51,367 bases of DNA from Acidobacteriaceae bacterium. Its GTDB lineage: Bacteria; Acidobacteriota; Terriglobia; Terriglobales; Acidobacteriaceae. A program made the position numbers and the translations under genes. Positions 46,249-51,367 of this stretch are shown in pieces. A model generated the notes under the pieces. It worked only from the letters and a program-made list of their open reading frames with translations. It did not search any database and was not told where the DNA came from. The first letter of the stretch is position 1. Each line of letters begins with the position of its first letter. The DNA is taken from assembly GCA_027306695.1 (NCBI GenBank), contig DAHUZH010000008.1, forward strand, positions 1 through 51,367. The letters run 5' to 3'.

Positions 46249-46554
46249 CTACTTCACCTTGAACAGGATGATGGCAAAGGTGAACAGGGCCAGCGACTCA
46301 ATGAACGCAAGACCCAGCACGAGAAACAGGAAAATTCCCGGCCGCGCTCCAGGGTTGCGCGCGAGCGCTTCGGTGGAAGACGCGACGGCGCGGCCCTGAC
46401 CGAGACCGCAGAGTCCCGAGGCAATGGCCATCGAGATGCCCGCGGCGAGCGGGACCATGCTGTTGCTGGACGAACCAGCGGCCTGTGCGAACGCCGGGAC
46501 GGCCATACAGAGGACCGAGAGCGTCATAAAAACGTTTTGCATCGTGGTACGCAT
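46249..46554 (-). CDS. atpE: F0F1 ATP synthase subunit c
   Basis: 101 residues. After an N-terminal hydrophobic, signal-peptide-like segment ending AFAQA, two hairpin helices follow: MAIASGLCGLGQGRAVASS with the polar-loop ARNP, and LVLGLAFIESLALFTFAII carrying the ion-binding glutamate. A glutamine in the first helix (GLGQGRA) and Glu-Ser in the second match part of the sodium-binding pattern seen in Ilyobacter, although the following Thr is Leu. The ATG at 46554 has GGAG six bases upstream; the longer frame to 46668 lacks one. It is the last gene of a short F0 operon. Confidence 0.93.
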   Translation of the reverse strand: MRTTMQNVFMTLSVLCMAVPAFAQAAGSSSNSMVPLAAGISMAIASGLCGLGQGRAVASSTEALARNPGARPGIFLFLVLGLAFIESLALFTFAIILFKVK

Positions 46555-46721
46555 ATGTGACTCCAATGCTTCCTTAGGATTGCCCGTCAGTGGGTGGTTG
46601 ACGCTCACCGTGCTGGCGCCCTCACGCTGCCGGGGTGCTGCTGCTGGAGCGGAAGCCGGTTCCAGCAAAATTGAAAATGTGAAAACAATCTAAAAACTAA
46701 AGGCATTCTGCCAATTTTTCC

Positions 46722-47453
46722 TTAGTGTTCGTGCGCTACGGCCTGTCCAATGTAAATGGAGGCGAGCAGCATGAACACATACGCCTGAATCAAAGAAACA
46801 CCCAGATGCAGTCCGAGGAAAATCACCGGCAGCGCAAACGGGAACAGAGAGAAGAAAATCAGCGTGAGCAGGTCGCTGGCGAACATGTTGGCGAACAGAC
46901 GTATCGTGAGCGAAAGAATGCGCGCGAGGTGGGAAATGATTTCAATCGGCAGCATCAACGGCGCAATCCACCACAGAGGCCCGAGAAACTGCTGGATGTA
47001 TTTGTGCTTGTTTTCCTTCAATCCCTGCCAGTGATAATAAACGAAGGTCAGCAGCGCCAGCCCTAGCGGAACCACCGGGCTGGCCGTCGCCGTATCGACA
47101 TCCGGCAACAGGCCTAGCAGATTATTGATGACTACAAAGAGCAGAATGGAGGAAAGAAACGGCAGATATACGCGATACTTGTGCCCAATAATGGGCTCGG
47201 TCTGGTTGGTGACAAACTCTTCCACCATCTCCGCCAACTGCTGCGCCGTACCAGGCTTCTCCACGTTCAGCGAAAGCCGTACAATTACAAAAAAAATCAA
47301 CAGCAGCAGAAACGCCAGCAGTTCCATGGTGAAGACGCCATCGATGGGTGCAGCCGGGTTGATCGGCGGGCGGCCGATCCAGTTCATCAGGGCCGTCACC
47401 GGTGCGGCCATCAACAGGTTCAGTAAATGTTCAAGGAAATGTTGAAGAGGCAT
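46722..47453 (-). CDS. atpB: F0F1 ATP synthase subunit a
   Basis: 243 residues, five or six spans. The stator arginine essential for rotation is in SLTIRLFANMFASDLL, and the channel residues follow in GVSLIQAYVFMLLASIYIG. NNLLGLLPDVDTATASP is a standard family segment. The distance to atpE (about 170 bases) is larger than usual but shows no gene; atpF is not present on either side. Confidence 0.95.
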   Translation of the reverse strand: MPLQHFLEHLLNLLMAAPVTALMNWIGRPPINPAAPIDGVFTMELLAFLLLLIFFVIVRLSLNVEKPGTAQQLAEMVEEFVTNQTEPIIGHKYRVYLPFLSSILLFVVINNLLGLLPDVDTATASPVVPLGLALLTFVYYHWQGLKENKHKYIQQFLGPLWWIAPLMLPIEIISHLARILSLTIRLFANMFASDLLTLIFFSLFPFALPVIFLGLHLGVSLIQAYVFMLLASIYIGQAVAHEH

Positions 47454-47517
47454 GCTGCGTACTTTCTTCCAATGTCTGAAATGTTTCGCTTGTCGGGAAC
47501 CCGGTTCGACTTACGGT

Positions 47518-47931
47518 TTATCCGCGCATCATCAGGCGGGTTGATTCCACCAGCAGGGCGAACAGCGATACCGCCAACCCCGCCAGCAAAGCGTAAATCG
47601 AGCCATGCAAACTATTTAGACTAGCATACAAAAGCAGGCCCGCCAGCGCCAAACGTAGAAAAAACATGACCAGGACGCGGCCCATCGGCGTCGGCGTGCG
47701 GCCCTCCTCCATCCGCGACATCATGGCCGACAGCAGTTGCAGCCACTCAAAAATTCCAGTCGCGGAAATGGCCGCGCCAATCAGAAACATCAGCCATGTC
47801 TGCCATCCCTGCCACATCCATAGGATGGGCGTGGCCACCAGCGCAATCGCCCCGGCCAACATCAGCGCACGGCGCAAGGTGCGGCGAATATCGTCTTCGG
47901 TAAAATTGGTCAAAAAATTGGTCTGCGGCAT
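47518..47931 (-). CDS. atpI: ATP synthase subunit I-like membrane protein
   Basis: 137 residues with four spans at about 24-40, 46-64, 84-102 and 108-128. An acidic N-terminus (FTEDDIRRTLRRALML) and a basic loop (MSRMEEGRTPTPMGR) fit the loosely conserved AtpI family, which helps c-ring assembly and ion uptake in some bacteria. Its place between atpZ and atpB supports the call. Sequence conservation of the family is low. Confidence 0.75.
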   Translation of the reverse strand: MPQTNFLTNFTEDDIRRTLRRALMLAGAIALVATPILWMWQGWQTWLMFLIGAAISATGIFEWLQLLSAMMSRMEEGRTPTPMGRVLVMFFLRLALAGLLLYASLNSLHGSIYALLAGLAVSLFALLVESTRLMMRG

Positions 47932-47955
47932 GAAGGTAGACGGGCTGGAACTATT

Positions 47956-48222
47956 TTACTTGGATGGATTGTCATCGCTGCGATTGGCGTGGTTCGCGAC
48001 CCGAACGATCTGCACAAATCCCGCCACCGCGCCCAGCACGAGGCCCACAATGCCAATCCAGGACTGGTGCAGCTTGTGGTCGAGCCATACGCCGAGTCCC
48101 CAGCCGATGATGGTCGAGAGCGGCACGGCGAGCGCGATCTGCACCATCGACTCCGCGCGCGCCAGCCCCCGCAGTACTACTTTGCGGTCGCCATCGTTGC
48201 CGGAGTGGTTCGAGGAAGCCAT
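47956..48222 (-). CDS. atpZ: AtpZ-type ATP synthase accessory protein
   Basis: 88 residues, two spans (about 27-47 and 54-73) separated by the short HKLHQSW loop, the ATPase_gene1 pattern: MVQIALAVPLSTIIGWGLGVWLD, then GIVGLVLGAVAGFVQIVRV. AtpZ and AtpI form a calcium or magnesium channel-like complex in alkaliphilic bacilli; in other phyla the role is open. It is the first gene of the leftward F0 operon. Confidence 0.85.
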   Translation of the reverse strand: MASSNHSGNDGDRKVVLRGLARAESMVQIALAVPLSTIIGWGLGVWLDHKLHQSWIGIVGLVLGAVAGFVQIVRVANHANRSDDNPSK

Positions 48223-48318
48223 CGTTTTGTTGGAGCAGTCCCCGTTAGCCTACCGCAGACACCTTATTTTCGGGAAACAATTCTTCAGACCGCAAATGGC
48301 CTCCGTTCCATGCATCTT

Positions 48319-49506
48319 TCACTTGTTCGCAAAATAATTGTCGATTAAATAATCCCGCAATTGCTCATCGAACTTCTGCGTGTTTTGTTTTGCATCCTGT
48401 GCGTCCGTGTTGTAGGCCACGATGTAAGCGCGATGCGAAGCAGGGTCGAGATAGAACTGGCTCAGAAAGCCATTCTGCGACCCGGACTTCCCCACCAGAT
48501 GCAGACCGCCATCCGTATGAACGAAAAAACTTCCTGCAACAAAATCGTGCGCGCCGGTGCGTGAAGGAAAATCTGCGTCGGCAACGATGGGCAGCACCGG
48601 CCTCCACATCTCTTCCAGCGAAGACCGCTTCAGAATCGCGTCATACTCGGCCTGGCGCGCCGGATCGCCAACCAGAAAATTCAAGTACTTCACCATGTCC
48701 GGCAGCGGCGCATTCAAACCGCCATTCGCCCGTGTAATGCCGGTATCGAAGTCGAAGGGGTCTTCCGTCCGCTTGCCATTTTTCAGGTCGTAACTGTGCG
48801 AGCGATAGCGCAGCAATGTATACGGGCTGCGGTCAAAATACGAATGCTCCATGCGCAGCGGCCCCAGGACGTTTTTTTCCATGTATGCCTCATAAGGCTC
48901 GCCCGAGACGCGCTCGATGATCTCGCCCAGAAATACGACGGCGAGATTGGAGTAGCCGAAGCGCGAACCGGGCGCAAAATGGATGCTGGTATACGGCAAC
49001 ATGGCGACGATCTGCGACCATTGTGTCGGCTCAAACGGCTGCCAGGGTTTGTCTCTCCACGGCCATGTCTGGTTGCGAAAGCCGCTGGAGTGAGACATCG
49101 CTTCGCGAATCGTTATGGCGGAAATAGGTCCGTAAGCGTCATGCACCACAGCAAGCTCAGGAAGGTATTTGACCAGCGGGTCGTCGAGTGAAAGCAGTCC
49201 ATGATCGCGCAGTTGCATAATGGCGATTCCGGTAAAGGTCTTGGTAATCGAGGCCCAGTGGTAGGTAGTGCTTGCGTCCACCGGCTGCAAAGGCGACAGA
49301 TTTTGCAGACCGTAAAAATCCTGAAAAACAACTTTGTCGTTCTCCAGCAGGACAAGACTGCTGCCGACAATTCCATTACGATGAAGTCCAGCTTCGTAAA
49401 AAGACTGGAGCGCAAGAGTGTTTTGCCTGGGGAATGACTGGGCATGGAGGCCTGCGGTCGCCAATAGCAATCCTAGCGGGTACAAACAAAATTGCGGCAT
49501 TCGCAC
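48319..49506 (-). CDS. Secreted beta-lactamase-fold serine hydrolase
   Basis: 395 residues. The signal peptide is RMPQFCLYPLGLLLATAGLHAQS. The class C beta-lactamase/DD-peptidase fold shows the S-x-x-K motif in YHWASITKTFTG and the Y-x-N motif in FGYSNLAVVFLGEIIERVSG; a third-motif candidate is HLVGKSGSQNG. The GTG at 49506 sits eight bases after GAGGG and adds an arginine to the signal peptide, so it is preferred to ATG 49500; the frame is open far upstream (49716). The activity could be esterase, D-aminopeptidase or peptidase. It is upstream of atpZ on the same strand, 96 bases away. Confidence 0.85.
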   Translation of the reverse strand: MRMPQFCLYPLGLLLATAGLHAQSFPRQNTLALQSFYEAGLHRNGIVGSSLVLLENDKVVFQDFYGLQNLSPLQPVDASTTYHWASITKTFTGIAIMQLRDHGLLSLDDPLVKYLPELAVVHDAYGPISAITIREAMSHSSGFRNQTWPWRDKPWQPFEPTQWSQIVAMLPYTSIHFAPGSRFGYSNLAVVFLGEIIERVSGEPYEAYMEKNVLGPLRMEHSYFDRSPYTLLRYRSHSYDLKNGKRTEDPFDFDTGITRANGGLNAPLPDMVKYLNFLVGDPARQAEYDAILKRSSLEEMWRPVLPIVADADFPSRTGAHDFVAGSFFVHTDGGLHLVGKSGSQNGFLSQFYLDPASHRAYIVAYNTDAQDAKQNTQKFDEQLRDYLIDNYFANK

Positions 49507-49641
49507 GGAGAAAACCCTCGACAGCTTTATGATCGGAATTGTAGCCTGACACAGCCACCCCGCAATGCGGCGATTGCAAGGGCGTAAGTCATAAACCCGG
49601 TCCAAACGCAACATTTTTGCTAAATTTACGTTATTACAAGC

Positions 49642-49675
49642 AGAGGTTGAGACCCAGATAAGGTCAACGACCTCT
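49642..49675 (+). promoter_or_regulatory. Two-tier hairpin in the leader of the glycine-rich gene
   Basis: AGAGGT (49642-49647) pairs with ACCTCT (49670-49675), and inside it GACC (49651-49654) pairs with GGTC (49662-49665), with unpaired bases between the two stems. It lies 42 bases before the ATG at 49718. It may be an RNA structure controlling translation, or a DNA dyad. Confidence 0.35.
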
Positions 49676-49717
49676 AAAGAAATGTTACGAGCTTGGAGTA
49701 AGAATAGGAGGCTCACA

Positions 49718-50296
49718 ATGCGTTACCTACGGTACTTCGCAATCCTCGGTGCTCTTTTTCTACCGGCCGCTTATTCACACGCTCAGATTTCCGTCGGTAT
49801 TGGTATCGGAGGCCCGGCGTATGGCCCTCCAGCCTGCGCATACGGCTATTACGGCTACTACCCTTACACTTGCGCACCGTATGGATACTACGGCCCGCAG
49901 TGGTTTAACGGTGGCATCTTCCTCGGGGCTGGCCCGTGGTATGGTCGCGGCTGGTACGGCGATGATGGCGGTTGGGGCGGCTGGGGTGATCGCGGCGGCT
50001 GGGGTGGCGATCGCGGCGGATGGGGTGGCGATCGCGGCGGATGGGGTGGTGATCGCGGCGGATGGGGTGGCGATCGCGGCGGATGGGGTGGTGATCGCGG
50101 CGGATGGGGTGGCCGGGGCGGCTATGGGCATGGACGAGTAGCCTATGCTGGCGGTCGCGGTGGCTTCCACGGCGGCGGCTTTCATGGTGGCGGCGGAGGT
50201 TTCCACGGTGGCGGTGGCTTCCATGGTGGTGGATTCCATGGCGGTGGTGGGGGCGGCTTCCACGGCGGTGGCGGGCATGGCGGCGGTCGCCGTTAG
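49718..50296 (+). CDS. Glycine-rich secreted repeat protein
   Basis: 192 residues. A signal peptide (residues 1-23, RYLRYFAILGALFLPAAYSHA) is followed by a Tyr/Gly/Pro-rich section with two Cys (about 38 and 51). Then come six tandem GGWGGDR-type heptads and a His/Phe/Gly tail built from GGGFHGG units ending in RR. AGGAGG is seven bases before the ATG. The product is likely exported and of low structural order, possibly metal-binding through the histidines or a surface/adhesive component. It is preceded by a hairpin leader and followed by a terminator, so it is a single-gene unit. Confidence 0.8.
   Translation: MRYLRYFAILGALFLPAAYSHAQISVGIGIGGPAYGPPACAYGYYGYYPYTCAPYGYYGPQWFNGGIFLGAGPWYGRGWYGDDGGWGGWGDRGGWGGDRGGWGGDRGGWGGDRGGWGGDRGGWGGDRGGWGGRGGYGHGRVAYAGGRGGFHGGGFHGGGGGFHGGGGFHGGGFHGGGGGGFHGGGGHGGGRR
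49988..50113 (+). repeat. Six tandem copies of a 21-base unit
   Basis: Six contiguous 21-base copies beginning GATCGCGGCGG, each encoding the heptad DRGGWGG, differ only at the wobble base of the last codon and at one base in the first copy. Near-identity at the DNA level suggests recent expansion or copy-number change. Confidence 0.9.
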
Positions 50297-50319
50297 CTTC
50301 TAGCCAAACTACGAATACA

Positions 50320-50358
50320 AAATGGCTGTCGGCTCCACGCTGGCGGCCATTTGCTTTT
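50320..50358 (+). terminator. Probable intrinsic terminator after the glycine-rich gene
   Basis: AAATGGCTG (50320-50328) pairs with CGGCCATTT (50344-50352), nine pairs with one G-T, and is followed by GCTTTT. It is 24 bases after the stop codon. Confidence 0.55.
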
Positions 50359-50448
50359 GGGTATCTGCATCGCTTAAACAACGCCATCCAGCAGCAACCT
50401 CTATACTGTCCTTGCATCCTGCCCGCAATCTCTTAAAGGAACAACCGC

Positions 50449-51367
50449 GTGTACGAATCGGAATTTGAACGAAGCGTCTTTGAACTTCGCCGCGAAAAAT
50501 TGACGCAAATCGAAGCGCTTGGCCAACCGGCCTATCCCAACAGCTTCGCCGCTACGCATTCCATTGCCGCAATTCGCGCGGCCTACGACGCCTCCACCAG
50601 CGAAGCACTGGAGCAAAATCGCATTCCGGTCGCCGTTGCCGGGCGCATCATGGCCATCCGCGCCCAGGGCAAGGCGGGCTTCGCCGTGCTGCAACAAAAT
50701 GGCGAGCGTTTGCAGATTTACGTCCGCATGGACGCCGTCGGCGAACAGGGTTTCCAGCTCTACAAGCTGCTCGACATGGGCGACCACATCGGCGTCGCGG
50801 GCTACTTGTTCCGCACTCGCACCGGCGAGCTGACCATCCACGCCGATTCCCTCACCTTCCTGTCCAAGGCCATGCTGCCGCTGCCGGAAAAATATCACGG
50901 CCTGGCCGATGTCGAGCTGCGCTATCGCCAGCGCTATGTCGATCTGTTCATGAACGCCGATGTGCGCGAAGTCTTCGTCAAACGCGCCGCCGTGCTGCGC
51001 GCCTTGCGCAAGTTTTTCGACGCGCGCGGATTTCTCGAAGTGGAAACGCCGATGATGCAGCCCATCGCCGGAGGGGCGATGGCGAAGCCTTTCACCACGC
51101 ACCACAATGCGCTCGACATCGACCTATATCTGCGCATCGCTCCGGAACTGTACTTGAAACGGCTCGTCGTTGGCGGCATGGATCGCGTGTATGAAATCAA
51201 TCGCAATTTTCGCAATGAAGGCATCTCGACCCAGCACAACCCTGAGTTCACCATGCTGGAGTTCTATCAGGCCTACGCGAACTATCACGACTTGATGGAC
51301 TTGACGGAAGAACTAATCCAGTTCGTCGCTATGGAAGTGAACGGAACGACGAAGACGACGTTTAACG
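50449..51367 (+). CDS. lysS: Lysyl-tRNA synthetase class II (N-terminal 306 residues)
   Basis: The frame opens at GTG 50449 with AAAGGA eight bases upstream and runs off the window. An N-terminal helix is followed by the OB-fold anticodon-binding domain ([20 protein letters not shown]). Then come the link [20 protein letters not shown] and class II motif 1 ([17 protein letters not shown]). Motif 2 begins at [20 protein letters not shown]. It charges tRNA-Lys. The C-terminal third with motif 3 is beyond the window. Confidence 0.95.
   Translation, partial: MYESEFERSVFELRREKLTQIEALGQPAYPNSFAATHSIAAIRAAYDASTSEALEQNRIPVAVAGRIMAIRAQGKAGFAVLQQNGERLQIYVRMDAVGEQGFQLYKLLDMGDHIGVAGYLFRTRTGELTIHADSLTFLSKAMLPLPEKYHGLADVELRYRQRYVDLFMNADVREVFVKRAAVLRALRKFFDARGFLEVETPMMQPIAGGAMAKPFTTHHNALDIDLYLRIAPELYLKRLVVGGMDRVYEINRNFRNEGISTQHNPEFTMLEFYQAYANYHDLMDLTEELIQFVAMEVNGTTKTTFN

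Overview
The window looks like a chromosomal segment of a Gram-negative soil-type bacterium, most likely an acidobacterium of the Terriglobia group. This is an inference from gene content, not from a marker gene: a compact tad/cpa pilus locus, a CuA cytochrome oxidase, an NADH-complex I operon, an F0-only ATP synthase operon, heptosyltransferase-type sugar genes, and glycine-rich and kelch-type secreted proteins. No rRNA, tRNA, CRISPR array, prophage or insertion sequence was recognised.

Layout. (1) 1-7.4 kb, minus strand: a tight-adherence (Tad) export locus reading leftwards: a GT-C membrane glycosyltransferase, prepilin peptidase, CpaE/TadZ, CpaF/TadA ATPase, TadB, TadC, an unlisted 31-residue membrane peptide, and a DUF192 protein cut by the window edge. 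(2) 7.7-10.7 kb, plus strand: a sigma-54-type activator translationally coupled to a large membrane protein. (3) 10.8-18.8 kb: a mixed-strand surface-polysaccharide cluster (methyltransferases, glycosyltransferases, a Wzx-type flippase), with one frameshifted glycosyltransferase and one small frameshifted ORF. (4) 18.8-25.4 kb: bifunctional nuclease, miaB, a kelch lipoprotein, a methyltransferase, a thioesterase and pdxST. (5) 25.4-28.7 kb: cytochrome c oxidase subunits II, I and III. Subunit I has lost the usual acidic and lysine residues of both proton channels. (6) 28.7-30.1 kb, minus strand: a small XRE regulator with a membrane-protein partner behind a striking double dyad, then thiS and a hypothetical gene. 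(7) 30.4-45.3 kb, plus strand: a long nuo operon, A-C-D-orf-E-F-hicA-hicB-pseudogene-G-H-J-K-L-M-N. It has no nuoB and no nuoI, and it carries a HicAB toxin-antitoxin pair coupled to nuoF. (8) 45.3-46.1 kb: an Mrr-type restriction endonuclease gene, frameshifted in a C7 tract, immediately behind nuoN, closed by a bidirectional terminator. (9) 46.2-49.5 kb, minus strand: atpZ-atpI-atpB-atpE and a serine hydrolase. (10) 49.7-51.4 kb, plus strand: a glycine-rich secreted protein and the start of lysS.

The respiratory genes dominate. Complex I (minus two core subunits), an A-type terminal oxidase and the membrane sector of ATP synthase lie within 25 kb. The most unusual points are the proton-channel substitutions in the oxidase, the missing nuoB and nuoI, the toxin-antitoxin pair and decayed gene inside the nuo operon, and the paired operators in front of the XRE/membrane-protein unit. 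Several apparent frameshifts occur, two of them in homopolymers, so sequencing error must be excluded before any biological reading of those.
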